A DNA stretch of 64,000 bases from Defluviicoccus sp. (lineage in GTDB: Bacteria; Pseudomonadota; Alphaproteobacteria; Rhodospirillales; Defluviicoccaceae). The notes beneath the pieces are model-generated. The model had not been told where the DNA came from. It made no database searches and saw only the letters and a program-made list of their open reading frames with translations. The translations under genes and the position numbers were made by a program. Below, piece by piece: positions 20,234 through 29,355 of this stretch (its first letter is position 1; the number at the start of each line of letters is the position of its first letter). The stretch is taken from positions 124,001 through 188,000 of the forward strand of contig JARSSM010000019.1 of NCBI GenBank assembly GCA_029624735.1. Reading direction: 5' to 3'.

Positions 20234-20935
20234 ATGGGAAAGCCGCGGATCCTGATCGTCGAGGACGAAGAGGCGCAGGCGGAACTGCTGCGCTACAACT
20301 TCGAGCGGGCCGATTTCAATGTCGCCGTCGCCGGTGACGGCGAGGACGCCCTGATCACCATCGAAGAACAACCGCCTGACATCGTCGTCCTCGACTGGAT
20401 GCTGCCCGGCACCTCGGGCATCACCGTGTGCCAACGCATGCGCAGCCGGGTCGAGACGCGCCAGATCCCGGTGATTCTGCTGACCGCGCGCAGCGAGGAG
20501 ATGGACCGCGTGCGCGGCCTGGAGAGTGGCGCCGACGATTATGTCGTCAAGCCGTTCTCGCCGGCCGAGCTGATCGCACGCGTGCGGGCGGTTTTGCGGC
20601 GTGCGCGGCCGTCCCTTGCCGAAGAGCGGCTGCAGTGCGTCGATATCACCATGGATGTCGGCACCCACCGTGTTACGCGGCGCGGGCGCCAGATTCACCT
20701 TGGCCCGATCGAGTTCCGCCTGCTGCGGCTGTTCATGGAGCGGCCGGACCGGGTGTTCACCCGCGAGCAGCTGCTCGACAAGGTGTGGGGGCGGGACATC
20801 CACGTCGAGCTGCGCACGGTCGACGTGCACATCAGGCGCCTGCGTAAGGCCTTGGGCGCGCACGGCGACGATGACGTCATCCGCACCGTGCGCGGCACCG
20901 GCTACGCGCTCGACATGATCGGTGCAATGAACTGA
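20234..20935 (+). CDS. phoB: phosphate regulon response regulator PhoB
   Basis: Transcription factor that, once phosphorylated by PhoR, binds Pho boxes and activates the phosphate-starvation regulon. It has 233 aa with a receiver domain (about 4-120) carrying the acidic patch VEDEE, phospho-acceptor Asp54 (VVLDWMLPG) and Lys106 (VVKPFSP). An OmpR-type winged-helix domain follows (about 135-230), ending GTGYALDM. Likely targets in the window are the Pho-box promoters of phoX (6091) and pstS (14487). It closes the cluster; the next gene is convergent. Confidence 0.95.
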   Translation: MGKPRILIVEDEEAQAELLRYNFERADFNVAVAGDGEDALITIEEQPPDIVVLDWMLPGTSGITVCQRMRSRVETRQIPVILLTARSEEMDRVRGLESGADDYVVKPFSPAELIARVRAVLRRARPSLAEERLQCVDITMDVGTHRVTRRGRQIHLGPIEFRLLRLFMERPDRVFTREQLLDKVWGRDIHVELRTVDVHIRRLRKALGAHGDDDVIRTVRGTGYALDMIGAMN

Positions 20936-20960
20936 AGGTGGTGGGCGGCGCTTGGCCGGA

Positions 20961-21461
20961 TCAGCTTGCCACCGGTGAGTTCGCAGGGGCAGGCGCCGGG
21001 TTCAACAGCTTCCCGAGGTCGAACTCGCCGTGGGCGACCGCCGCCCGCTCTGCTTCCGGGCGGCCCTCGCAGTACGGCTTATACGCCATATCCTGCAGCA
21101 GAATGTGATGGTTTAGCCACTCGGTGAGGAACGTCAGCACCTCCTCGCGGCTGATGCTGTCCGGCCTCTCGCTGAAGCGGCGTTGCAACAGGTGCACCTC
21201 GCGGGTGAGCGCCCAGTGCTCCTCCCGATGGATATCCGCCTCCGGATATTCCATCGCCACCATCACCTTCTCTTCGCGCTGGAAATGGAACACCGTATAG
21301 GCGACCAGCGTCACCAGGACCTCAGGGATGACGCGACGCCTGGTTGCTTCGGAGTCGTCCGCGCTAGCGATGCGGTTGATCATCTCGATGAGCATCTGAT
21401 GATCGCGATCAAGCCGGTCGACGCCGACGCTCATCGCATTCGTCCATTTGATCGCCGTCAT
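20961..21461 (-). CDS. bacteriohemerythrin-like O2-binding protein
   Basis: Non-heme di-iron protein for oxygen binding or sensing. From the ATG at 21461 it has 166 aa. Likely iron ligands fit the hemerythrin pattern: His21, His59 and Glu63 (HFQREE), His78 and His82 (HREEH), His119 and Asp124 (HILLQD). The N-terminal [16 protein letters not shown] is typical of this family. A longer reading frame upstream to 21623 lacks hemerythrin features and I excluded it. The gene is single and convergent with phoB. The C-terminal ~40 residues beyond the four-helix bundle are Ala/Pro-rich. Confidence 0.85.
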   Translation of the reverse strand: MTAIKWTNAMSVGVDRLDRDHQMLIEMINRIASADDSEATRRRVIPEVLVTLVAYTVFHFQREEKVMVAMEYPEADIHREEHWALTREVHLLQRRFSERPDSISREEVLTFLTEWLNHHILLQDMAYKPYCEGRPEAERAAVAHGEFDLGKLLNPAPAPANSPVAS

Positions 21462-21740
21462 CGTGCCCTGTCCTGCGCCGCAGCGCGACCGGAGTGGGAC
21501 CTTCTCATCCCTGTCTATAGACTGCCGCTTGCAGACGCAGCGGTCAAGAAAGTCGAGACCGTCATCTCGCTTTACTTTCGTGTCGTTCGGGCGGCACGAA
21601 AGGTGCGGTCGCCAAGCCGTCATCGCCCAGCCGCGATTCCGCTACGGCTGCCCGGTTGCCGTGCCAACGCCGAACTGCTAGCTTCCGCCCGCGCTCTTAA
21701 GGGGGGTGCGCGGACCAACGACAGAGGCGGCCTTGAACGC

Positions 21741-22310
21741 ATGAAAATCAGTGGCAACGCGATCCGGCCAGGGATGGTGATCGAGCACCAGGGTCGCCTG
21801 TGGCGGGCGGTGAGGATATTTCATACCCAGCCCGGCAAGGGCGGGGCCTACCTGCAGGTTGAACTGCGCGACCTGCGCTCCGGCACCAAGCTCAACGAAC
21901 GCTTTCGCTCCGCCGAGAACGTCGAGCGGGTCCGCCTCGACCAGCGCTCGTTCCAGTTCCTGTTCCGGGACGGCGATCAGCTGACCTTCATGGACACCGA
22001 AACCTTCGAGCAGATCACGCTCAATACCGATGCGATCGGCGAGGAGCAGATCGTGTTCCTGCAGGAAAACATGCAGGTCGCGATCGATTTTTACGAGGAC
22101 GAGCCGATTTCGGTGCAGCTGCCGGAAACGGTGACGCTCGCGGTCGTCGAGGCCGACCCGGTGGTCAAGGGGCAGACGGCGGCCTCCTCCTTCAAGCCGG
22201 CAACGCTCGAAAACGGCGCCAAGACATTGGTGCCACCGCACATCGAGGCCGGCACCCGGATCGTCGTCAACACTGCGGACGGGTCCTACGTCGAGCGGGC
22301 GAAGGACTAG
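21741..22310 (+). CDS. efp: translation elongation factor P
   Basis: Relieves ribosome stalling at proline runs. It has 189 aa and begins [18 protein letters not shown]. The tip loop PGKGGA carries Lys33, the position that is beta-lysylated in EpmA-containing bacteria, and three beta-barrel domains follow, ending [17 protein letters not shown]. The reading frame continues upstream to 21183, but the EF-P family start fits only the ATG at 21741. The 279-bp gap before it shows nothing I recognise. suhB starts 23 bp after the stop. Confidence 0.96.
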   Translation: MKISGNAIRPGMVIEHQGRLWRAVRIFHTQPGKGGAYLQVELRDLRSGTKLNERFRSAENVERVRLDQRSFQFLFRDGDQLTFMDTETFEQITLNTDAIGEEQIVFLQENMQVAIDFYEDEPISVQLPETVTLAVVEADPVVKGQTAASSFKPATLENGAKTLVPPHIEAGTRIVVNTADGSYVERAKD

Positions 22311-22333
22311 CGCCGGCGGCGGCCCTACCCCAG

Positions 22334-23140
22334 ATGCCCCTTCGCTCAGCCCTCATCAACGTCATGGTCGCGGCGGCCAAGAAGGCCGCCAAGGGTTTGG
22401 TGCGCGATCTGGGCGAGCTTGAGAATCTGCAGGTCTCGCGCAAGGGGCCGGCCGACTACGTGAGCAAGGCCGACCGCCGCGCCGAGGAGATCCTGCATGC
22501 GGAATTGCGCAAAGCGCGGCCGGCCTACGGCTTCCTGATGGAGGAAGCTGGCGCAGTTGACGGCACCGATACCTCCAACCGCTGGATCATCGACCCGCTC
22601 GACGGAACGACGAACTTCCTGCACGGCATCCCGCACTTTGCCATCTCGATCGGGCTCGAGCGCGATGCCGAGTTGTTCGCGGGGGTCATCTATTCCCCGG
22701 TGCACGATGAACTTTATGTTGCCGAGAAAGGCAGCGGCGCCTTCCTTAACGGCCGCAGGCTGCGCGTTTCGGGCCGGCCCAAGCTTGACGACGCCCTGAT
22801 CGCGACCGGAATTCCCTTTCGCGGCACCCCCTCGCACGATCTGTTCTTGCGCCAGATCGGCCTGGTCATGGGGACCTGCGCCGGCATCCGCCGTTATGGG
22901 TCGGCTGCCCTCGATCTCGCCTACGTCGCCGCCGGCCGTTATGATGGCTACTGGGAGAATGGCCTGTTCCCGTGGGATATCGCCGCCGGCATCGTCCTGG
23001 TGCGCGAAGCGGGCGGATTTGTGAGCGATCTCGCCGGCGGTCGCCGGATGCTTGCGGGTGGTGGTATCCTCGCCGCCAACCCCGTCCTGCATGCGCCGCT
23101 GGCGGCCCTGCTGGCACAGGCAGCGCCGGCCGGGAGCTAA
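22334..23140 (+). CDS. suhB: inositol-1-monophosphatase family protein (SuhB)
   Basis: Mg2+-dependent, Li+-sensitive phosphatase of the IMPase superfamily; E. coli SuhB also takes part in rRNA antitermination. It has 268 aa. Metal-site motifs are the MEEAG Glu pair near residue 72, IDPLDGTTNFLHG near 90-102, and the C-terminal WDIAAGIVLVREAGG near 215-229. It lies 23 bp after efp, and efp next to suhB is a common alphaproteobacterial order. Confidence 0.92.
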   Translation: MPLRSALINVMVAAAKKAAKGLVRDLGELENLQVSRKGPADYVSKADRRAEEILHAELRKARPAYGFLMEEAGAVDGTDTSNRWIIDPLDGTTNFLHGIPHFAISIGLERDAELFAGVIYSPVHDELYVAEKGSGAFLNGRRLRVSGRPKLDDALIATGIPFRGTPSHDLFLRQIGLVMGTCAGIRRYGSAALDLAYVAAGRYDGYWENGLFPWDIAAGIVLVREAGGFVSDLAGGRRMLAGGGILAANPVLHAPLAALLAQAAPAGS

Positions 23141-23236
23141 GCACGGCGGCATCGGCGCGGGTCTGGGCGCATGGGGTGGGCTGACCCCCGCTGCGGGCCG
23201 CACGCTGAGCCCGGCCGCCGCCGATCGAGCGAGGAA

Positions 23237-24406
23237 ATGAGCGTCATGACAAAGCCCGGCCGCTACCTGTTGCGCATGGGTCTGTTCATCCTGGCCGTCG
23301 CCGGTGCCGCCTCCTGGCTTTCGCCGACGCTCGTGGTGGCGTTCCTGGTCAGCCCCATGCTCAACGGCCTGATCCTGAGCGTCCTCGTGTTCGGGATCGT
23401 CTACAATCTGCGCCAGGTCGCCCGGCTGTGGCCGGAAGTCGAATGGCTCAAGCAATACCGCGGCGAGCCGACCGGCAAGGCGATCGCCGATCCGCCGCGC
23501 CTGCTGGCACCGATGGCGACGATGATCGGTGCCCGCAAAGGCCGGCTCACACTGTCCGCACCGGCGCTGCGCACGCTCCTCGACGGCATCGCGTCCCGCC
23601 TCGATGAGAGCCGCGACATCTCGCGCTACACGGTCGGGCTGCTGATTTTCTTAGGCCTGCTCGGCACCTTCTGGGGCCTGCTGCAAACCGTGAACGCGAT
23701 CGGCGCCGTGATCGGCGGCCTCAGTTTCGAGAGCGGTGATGTCGCCGGCGTGTTCGCCGAATTGAAGCGCGGGCTGGAGGCGCCGATCGGCGGCATGGGC
23801 ACTGCTTTCTCATCCTCCATGTTCGGCCTCGGCGGCTCGCTGATCTTAGGCTTTCTCGAGCTGCAGACGAGCCAGGCGCAGAACCGCTTCTATAACGAGT
23901 TGGAGGAGTGGCTCTCCGGGCTGACGCGGATCTCCTCGGGCGGCGCCCTGGCGACGGATGTCGATCAGCCGGTTTCGGCCTACGTGCAGGCGCTCCTGGA
24001 GCAGACCGCGGAGGGATTGGATGGCCTGCAACAACTGTTGCGGCACTGGGAGGAGGGGCGGATTGCCGCCAACACCCAGCTGATCGCGCTGATCGAGAAG
24101 ATCGAAGGCCTGGCCGATCACATGCGCACCGACCAGGCGGTGATGATGCGGCTGGTCGAGACCCAGAACGAGCTCAAGCCCTTGTTGCTGCGGCTCGGCG
24201 AGACGATCGAGCAGCGGGGCACGGACGACGTCCTGCGCGCGCACACCCGCAACCTGGAGCTCTATGCCGCCCGCCTGCTGGATGAGATGACCACCGGCCG
24301 CGCCGAATTCATCCGCCAGGTGCGCGGCGATATCAAGCTGCTGGCACGCACGCTGGCCGCCACCACGGGGCGCGAACCGCCGCACGAGCCTGGCCGGGAG
24401 CGCTGA
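23237..24406 (+). CDS. MotA/TolQ/ExbB-like proton-channel protein with long cytoplasmic tail
   Basis: Predicted stator-type membrane protein of 389 aa, not tied to flagella here. Helices lie at about 12-33, 38-58, 135-160 and 185-210, a four-helix MotA-like plan. Residues after ~215 form a long, mostly helical, charged tail of ~170 aa that probably extends into the cytoplasm. The ATG at 23237 follows GAGGAA closely. The next gene, 4 bp downstream, encodes a partner with a MotB-like membrane helix and an OmpA peptidoglycan-binding domain, so the two should form one ion-driven complex. The combination recalls ZorA/ZorB of the Zorya defence system, but no ZorC/D or ZorE is present. The role is unknown to me. 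Confidence 0.8.
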   Translation: MSVMTKPGRYLLRMGLFILAVAGAASWLSPTLVVAFLVSPMLNGLILSVLVFGIVYNLRQVARLWPEVEWLKQYRGEPTGKAIADPPRLLAPMATMIGARKGRLTLSAPALRTLLDGIASRLDESRDISRYTVGLLIFLGLLGTFWGLLQTVNAIGAVIGGLSFESGDVAGVFAELKRGLEAPIGGMGTAFSSSMFGLGGSLILGFLELQTSQAQNRFYNELEEWLSGLTRISSGGALATDVDQPVSAYVQALLEQTAEGLDGLQQLLRHWEEGRIAANTQLIALIEKIEGLADHMRTDQAVMMRLVETQNELKPLLLRLGETIEQRGTDDVLRAHTRNLELYAARLLDEMTTGRAEFIRQVRGDIKLLARTLAATTGREPPHEPGRER

Positions 24407-24410
24407 GGCC

Positions 24411-25541
24411 GTGGCCGCTTCCCTGCGCCGCTCGCGCCGGCCGATCGACATCTGGCCGGGCTTCGTCGATGCGCTGGCAACGCTGGTGATGGCGGTTGTG
24501 TTCTTGCTGATGGTGTTCGTCGTCGCCCAGTTCTCGCTCTCCGAAGCGTTGTCGGGCCGTGACGCGGCGCTGCGGAGCCTGCAGCAGCAGGCGAACAGCC
24601 TGGCCGACATGCTGGCATTGGAGCGCGCGTCGAGCGCATCGCTGGAGGCGGATCTGGCGCGGCTGACGCAGGCGTTCGAGACCACCGTCGCCCAGAACAA
24701 GGAGCTGACCGCGCTGGTGGAAACGCAGCGCCGTGACGCAGCGGCCGGTGCCGCGGCGCGCGCCGCCCACGAGCAGGAAGCCCAGCGGCTGAGCCAGGAC
24801 GTGGCGACGTTGACTGCCCTAAAGCAGCAGCTGGAGGCGGAGGTCGATCGCCTCACCGGCAGCGGCAAGGAGACGGCGGCGGCGCTCGCGGAAGAGCGCA
24901 CGCTGTCCGAACGTGCCCGCGCCGAAGTCATGCTCCTTAACCAGCAGCTGGCGGCGCTGCAGCGGCAAATCAGCGCGCTCAACGCCGCCCTTGAAGCCTC
25001 GGAGGAGAAGGCGCGCGAGCAGGGGGCGCAGATCACCGCGCTTGGCCAGCGCTTGAACGCCGCGCTCGCCGGCAAGGTGCAGGAGCTCGCCCGCTACCGC
25101 TCGGAGTTTTTCGGCCGGCTGCGTGACATCCTGGGCGACCAGCCGGATATCCGTATCGTCGGCGATCGCTTCGTTTTCCAGTCCGAAGTGCTGTTCGGAT
25201 CCGGGACCACCACCGTCGAGGCCGCGGGCCGCCAGCAGCTGGCCAAGGTCGCGGCAACGCTCCGAGACATCGCCCGCCAGATCCCCGCCGACATCGACTG
25301 GGTGCTGCAGATCGAGGGCCACACCGACAACGTGCCGATCCGCACCGCCCCGTTCCCGTCGAACTGGGAGCTTTCGACCGCGCGCGCGATGGCGGTCGTG
25401 CGCATCCTGATCGAACAGGGCCTGCCGCCGGAACGTCTTCTCCCCGCCGGCTTCGGCGAATATCATCCGCTGGAGCGCGGTGACGACGAGGCCGCACGAA
25501 GGCGCAACCGGCGGATCGAACTGAAACTGACTCAGCGCTGA
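24411..25541 (+). CDS. MotB/OmpA-like peptidoglycan-binding protein with coiled coil
   Basis: Partner of the preceding MotA-like protein; 376 aa from a GTG start at 24411. Residues about 17-45 form one membrane helix preceded by WPGFVDALATL, whose Asp matches the proton-carrying Asp of MotB stators. Residues about 50-225 are a long, Ala/Glu/Gln-rich coiled coil. Residues about 240-376 are an OmpA-like domain with IEGHTDNVPI and RRRNRRIELKL, which binds peptidoglycan. The long coiled coil between membrane and cell wall sets it apart from flagellar MotB. Confidence 0.82.
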   Translation: MAASLRRSRRPIDIWPGFVDALATLVMAVVFLLMVFVVAQFSLSEALSGRDAALRSLQQQANSLADMLALERASSASLEADLARLTQAFETTVAQNKELTALVETQRRDAAAGAAARAAHEQEAQRLSQDVATLTALKQQLEAEVDRLTGSGKETAAALAEERTLSERARAEVMLLNQQLAALQRQISALNAALEASEEKAREQGAQITALGQRLNAALAGKVQELARYRSEFFGRLRDILGDQPDIRIVGDRFVFQSEVLFGSGTTTVEAAGRQQLAKVAATLRDIARQIPADIDWVLQIEGHTDNVPIRTAPFPSNWELSTARAMAVVRILIEQGLPPERLLPAGFGEYHPLERGDDEAARRRNRRIELKLTQR

Positions 25542-25573
25542 CCGCGGCCGGCGTTCGTGGGATCGAATAGCGA

Positions 25574-26779
25574 ATGAAAATCATCTTCCTGATCGTTTTC
25601 GTCGATCTGATGGGCTTCGGCTTGATCGTCCCGCTGCTGCCCTTCTTTGCCGAGCACTTCACCGCCTCGCCGACGGTGGTCGGCCTGTTGATGGCGTCCT
25701 ACTCGCTGGCGCAGCTTGTTTCCGCACCGCTGTGGGGCCGGCTTAGCGACCGCACCGGCCGCCGGCCGGTGCTGCTGTGGAGCCTGGGCGGCATTGCCCT
25801 CGCTTACGTGGGCCTCGCGCTCGCCGACAGCTTGTGGATGCTGTTCGCGGCGCGCACGATCGCGGGCGCCATGGCCGGCAACATCGCGGCTGCCTTCGCC
25901 TACGCGGCCGATGTCTCGACGCCGGCCAACCGTGCCCGGGCGATGGGGACCATCGGCGCCGCGTTCGGCTTGGGCTTCATGATTGGCCCCGCAATCGGTG
26001 GCGCGCTTGCCGGCTCTGATCCGCTCAACGCCAACTTCCAGCTGCCGGCACTCGCCGCGGCGGCTCTGTCGGCAACCGCGTTCCTGCTGACGCTGTTTAT
26101 GCTGCCGGAATCGCTGCCGGATGAGGCCCGCGCCCGGCAAGGCGCCGGCTCATCGCGGCTGGCAGAGTTCCGCCGCGCCATCGGCCGCAGCGTGGTGGCG
26201 CAGATCCTCCTGGTCTCGTTCCTCGCCACGTTTGTCTTTGCCGGCCTCGAGGCGATGTTTGCCTTGTGGTCGCACCAGCATCTTGGCTGGGGGCCGGCGC
26301 AGAACGGCTATCTGTTCGCGCTCGTCGGCACCATCAGCGCCCTGGTGCAAGGCGGCCTGGTCGGCCCGCTGGCGCGGCGCCTGGGCGAAGCACGGCTGAT
26401 CGCCTTGGGCGCGGCCGCGCTTGGATGCGGCATGCTGCTGATCCCGCTCACCACGACGGCATGGGATCTGAGCGCCGTGATGGCCCTGACCGCGGCTGGC
26501 TTCAGCCTACTTTCGCCCGGCCTCAACAGCCTCCTTTCGCTGCACGTCGGCCGCGCCAACTTGGGCGGCAGCATGGGCGTCAGCCGCTCGGTGACGACGC
26601 TTGCGCGGGTGGTCGGGCCGGTCTGCCTGGGCGCTGTGTTCGATACGCTCGGCAAGGATTGGCCCTTCTACGCCGGCGCCGCCGTCATGGCGCTCACGGT
26701 CGTCATGACCACGCGCTTCGCCGCCACCGGGTGGCAACAGGCGGAGGCTTCCGCCAGCGGTGAACAGGTTGCCGATTGA
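25574..26779 (+). CDS. MFS transporter, TetA-like drug:H+ antiporter family
   Basis: Inner-membrane protein of 401 aa with about twelve helices. The N-terminal [20 protein letters not shown] and the loop 2-3 motif [14 protein letters not shown] are characteristic of the TetA/multidrug branch of the major facilitator superfamily. The substrate cannot be told. It starts 33 bp after the OmpA-like gene and is followed by rpmE; the link to its neighbours is probably positional only. Confidence 0.85.
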   Translation: MKIIFLIVFVDLMGFGLIVPLLPFFAEHFTASPTVVGLLMASYSLAQLVSAPLWGRLSDRTGRRPVLLWSLGGIALAYVGLALADSLWMLFAARTIAGAMAGNIAAAFAYAADVSTPANRARAMGTIGAAFGLGFMIGPAIGGALAGSDPLNANFQLPALAAAALSATAFLLTLFMLPESLPDEARARQGAGSSRLAEFRRAIGRSVVAQILLVSFLATFVFAGLEAMFALWSHQHLGWGPAQNGYLFALVGTISALVQGGLVGPLARRLGEARLIALGAAALGCGMLLIPLTTTAWDLSAVMALTAAGFSLLSPGLNSLLSLHVGRANLGGSMGVSRSVTTLARVVGPVCLGAVFDTLGKDWPFYAGAAVMALTVVMTTRFAATGWQQAEASASGEQVAD

Positions 26780-26841
26780 AGAACGAGGGGTGTTGCCGCT
26801 ACATAAGGCCGGCAGCGGACAGGCAGCGAGGAGCAAAGCCG

Positions 26842-27066
26842 ATGAAGAAAGACATTCACCCCGATTACCACGAGATTACCGTCGAGATGACCGACGGTTC
26901 CACGTTCAAGACCCGTTCGACCTACGGCAAGGCCGGCGACGTGCTGAAGCTCGGCATCGACCCGAAGACGCATCCCGCCTGGACCGGCGTGCACCGCCTT
27001 ATGGATACCGGCGGCCAGCTCGCCAAGTTCAAGCGCCGCTTCGAGCAGTTCGGGCTTAAGTCGTAG
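26842..27066 (+). CDS. rpmE: 50S ribosomal protein L31
   Basis: Large-subunit ribosomal protein, 74 aa, beginning [19 protein letters not shown]. There is no cysteine, so this is the zinc-free form common in alphaproteobacteria. The start at 26842 is supported by AGCGAGGAG eight bases upstream; the frame extends to 26776 without family similarity. Confidence 0.95.
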   Translation: MKKDIHPDYHEITVEMTDGSTFKTRSTYGKAGDVLKLGIDPKTHPAWTGVHRLMDTGGQLAKFKRRFEQFGLKS

Positions 27067-27104
27067 AGCGGCTGGGACGCCGGTTTGGCTGCGAGGGCGT
27101 TGCG

Positions 27105-27398
27105 GTGAAGGACCTGGCGGCGATCCTCGAAGACCTGCGGCGGCTGAAGCCGGAGCTTGCGAAGCGCTATCCGATCAAGGAGCTGGGCGTGTTCGGCTCC
27201 TACGCGCGCGGCGAACAGCGCCCTGATTCCGACCTCGATGTGCTGGTCGATTTCGACGGCCCCGTCACGCTCTTCGGCCTCTGCGATATTGAGCGAGAGG
27301 TCAGCCGGGAGATCGGCGTTTCTGTCGATCTTGTCCCAAGGCGCGGCTTGAAGCCACGCATCTGGCACCGAATCCGCGCGGAATTCGTCGTGCCATGA
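27105..27398 (+). CDS. minimal nucleotidyltransferase (MNT) domain protein, orphan
   Basis: Small polymerase-beta-fold nucleotidyltransferase of 97 aa from a GTG start. The motif GSYARGEQRPDSDLDVLVDF (about 36-55) has the GSxxxG and SDxD metal-binding pattern. Proteins of this type (MntA) are usually paired with a HEPN RNase and inactivate it by AMPylation or act as its antitoxin. Here no HEPN gene lies on either side: upstream is rpmE and downstream there are 175 non-coding bases followed by a SET protein. It may act alone or be a remnant of a toxin-antitoxin module. Confidence 0.8.
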   Translation: MKDLAAILEDLRRLKPELAKRYPIKELGVFGSYARGEQRPDSDLDVLVDFDGPVTLFGLCDIEREVSREIGVSVDLVPRRGLKPRIWHRIRAEFVVP

Positions 27399-27573
27399 AA
27401 TCCTCTGCCGGAGCGGAGGCCACCTGAAGCCACCTGTAGCGGGGGCAAGGGGGGTATCTTACGCCGCGTGCGGGAGCTTTGCGGGCGCCACCGCAAGTCC
27501 CGGATTGCGCTGACGCGTCATCCGGGCTACGGCTTGCTCGGTCGTCCTTGGTGCCATGGGAAGGGCTTGGCCG

Positions 27574-27951
27574 ATGCTCCTCGTTCGCACTTACGTGGCC
27601 CCCAGTCCGATCCACGGCCTCGGCTTGTTTGCGGCCGAGCCGATCGCCGCCGGCACGGAGATGTGGCGCTTCCAGGCCGGCTTCGATCAGATCCTGGCGC
27701 CGGAACTGGTTGAGCAGCTGCCGGCGGTGGCGCACGGCTTCATCATGATTTACGCTTACCTGTCGCCGGACTTTCCCGGCGGCTACGTGCTGAACGGCGA
27801 CCAGGCGATCTACATCAATCACTCGAAATCGCCGAATACCGACAATTCCGGGCCGGTGACGCTGGCCGCGCACGACATTGCCGCGGGCGAGGAAATCACC
27901 TGCGACTATGATGTCTGCTGCCTGGAGCACGAGCTCCAAGGGATGACGTGA
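27574..27951 (+). CDS. SET domain protein
   Basis: Predicted protein-lysine methyltransferase-fold protein of 125 aa that contains little besides the SET domain. Visible are the N-terminal SPIHGLGLFAAEPIAAG, the SAM-binding NHSKSPNT (about residues 84-91) and the C-terminal EEITCDYD (about 107-114). The start at 27574 follows GGGAAGGG; an in-frame ATG at 27556 is possible. gcdH begins 12 bp after its stop and could be cotranscribed. Targets of short bacterial SET proteins are mostly unknown. Confidence 0.8.
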   Translation: MLLVRTYVAPSPIHGLGLFAAEPIAAGTEMWRFQAGFDQILAPELVEQLPAVAHGFIMIYAYLSPDFPGGYVLNGDQAIYINHSKSPNTDNSGPVTLAAHDIAAGEEITCDYDVCCLEHELQGMT

Positions 27952-27963
27952 GGCTTGGGACCG

Positions 27964-29151
27964 ATGAGTGCTGACAACGCACCGGCATTCCAGTGGGACG
28001 ACCCGTTGCTGCTCGACGATCAGCTCAACGCTGAGGAGCGCCAGATCCGCGATAGGGCGCGCGCGTTTGCAGCCGAACGCCTCCTGCCGCGCGTGATCGA
28101 GGCGACGCGACGCGAGCATTTCGACCCCGCCATCATGACCGAGATGGGCGAAGCCGGCCTCCTCGGGCCGATGCTGCCGCCCGCCTGCGGCGGTGCCGGT
28201 GTCAGCGCGGTGAGCTATGGCCTGATCACCCGCGAGATCGAGCGCGTCGATTCCGGCTACCGCTCGGCGATGAGCGTGCAGTCCTCGCTGGTGATGGATC
28301 CGATCTACAATTTCGGCCGCGACGCGCTCAAGGACAGGCTCCTGCCGGGTCTCGCTCGCGGCACGCTGATCGGCGCCTTCGGCCTGACCGAGCCCGATTA
28401 CGGCTCCGATGTCGGCGGCATGCGCGCACGCGCGACGCCCGCGGCCGGCGGCTATGTGCTGAGCGGAACCAAGACCTGGATCACCAACGCGCCAATCGCG
28501 GACGTCTTCGTGATCTGGGCGAAACTCGAAGGCGCTCTCCGCGGCTTCGTGCTCGAACGCGGCATGCAGGGGCTAACGACTCCCGCCATCGAGGGGAAAT
28601 TCTCGCTCCGGGCGTCCTCGACCGGCCAGGTGGTGATGGCGGACGTGTTCGTGCCGGAGGAGAACCTGTTCGCTGGCGTCAAGGGCCTCAAAGGGCCGTT
28701 CGCGTGCCTGAACAAGGCCCGCTACGGCATCGCCTGGGGCGCGCTGGGTGCGGCCGAAGCCTGCTGGCACCAGGCCAGGCGCTACACCCTCGATCGCCAC
28801 CAGTTCGGCCGCCCGCTCGCCGCCAATCAACTGATCCAGAAGAAGCTCGCCGACATGCAGACGGAAATCGCGCTCGGCCTGCAGGCGTGCGTGCGGATCG
28901 GCCGGCTGCTCGACGAAGGACGCGTGGCACCGGAGATGATCTCGCTCATCAAGCGCAACTCCGCCGGCAAGGCGCTCGACATCGCGCGGGCGGCGCGCGA
29001 CATGCTGGGCGGCAACGGCATCGTCGACGAGTACCACGTCATCCGCCACCTGATGAACCTGGAGACGGTCAACACCTACGAGGGCACCAGCGATATTCAC
29101 GCCCTCATCCTGGGCCGCACGCAGACGGACCTGCAGGCGTTTACGGCGTGA
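27964..29151 (+). CDS. gcdH: glutaryl-CoA dehydrogenase
   Basis: FAD enzyme that oxidises and decarboxylates glutaryl-CoA to crotonyl-CoA in lysine, tryptophan and aromatic degradation. It has 395 aa from the ATG at 27964. Family marks are [13 protein letters not shown] at the N-terminus, [15 protein letters not shown], the substrate segment [14 protein letters not shown], an Arg-rich [10 protein letters not shown] region, and the catalytic Glu in [16 protein letters not shown] near the end. The strong C-terminal match to GcdH makes this more specific than the other acyl-CoA dehydrogenase in the window. A TTG at 27955 could add three residues. Confidence 0.9.
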   Translation: MSADNAPAFQWDDPLLLDDQLNAEERQIRDRARAFAAERLLPRVIEATRREHFDPAIMTEMGEAGLLGPMLPPACGGAGVSAVSYGLITREIERVDSGYRSAMSVQSSLVMDPIYNFGRDALKDRLLPGLARGTLIGAFGLTEPDYGSDVGGMRARATPAAGGYVLSGTKTWITNAPIADVFVIWAKLEGALRGFVLERGMQGLTTPAIEGKFSLRASSTGQVVMADVFVPEENLFAGVKGLKGPFACLNKARYGIAWGALGAAEACWHQARRYTLDRHQFGRPLAANQLIQKKLADMQTEIALGLQACVRIGRLLDEGRVAPEMISLIKRNSAGKALDIARAARDMLGGNGIVDEYHVIRHLMNLETVNTYEGTSDIHALILGRTQTDLQAFTA

Positions 29152-29355
29152 GCGCCGCTGTTGAGCGCCGCAGTGAGCAGTTGGCGACATCGTTGACACC
29201 ATGGACTGCGGACATGGGTGACCGAGCAAGGCGCTGGTACGCGGCCAGCAGCGGCAGTAGAAGGCTTTGATGGCGACCCGCGGCTTTACTGGTACCGAGG
29301 AGAAAGCCGCGGCGATCCGGGGCCGCGACCTTCAAGGTGACGTCGGACCAACGCA

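Noticed and set aside
21183-21740. N-terminal extension of EF-P
   Set aside because: EF-P family similarity starts exactly at the ATG at 21741; the extension is antisense to the hemerythrin gene.
23237-25541. Complete Zorya defence system
   Set aside because: Only ZorA/B-like genes are present; the next genes are an MFS exporter and rpmE, and no helicase, nuclease or ZorC gene is seen.
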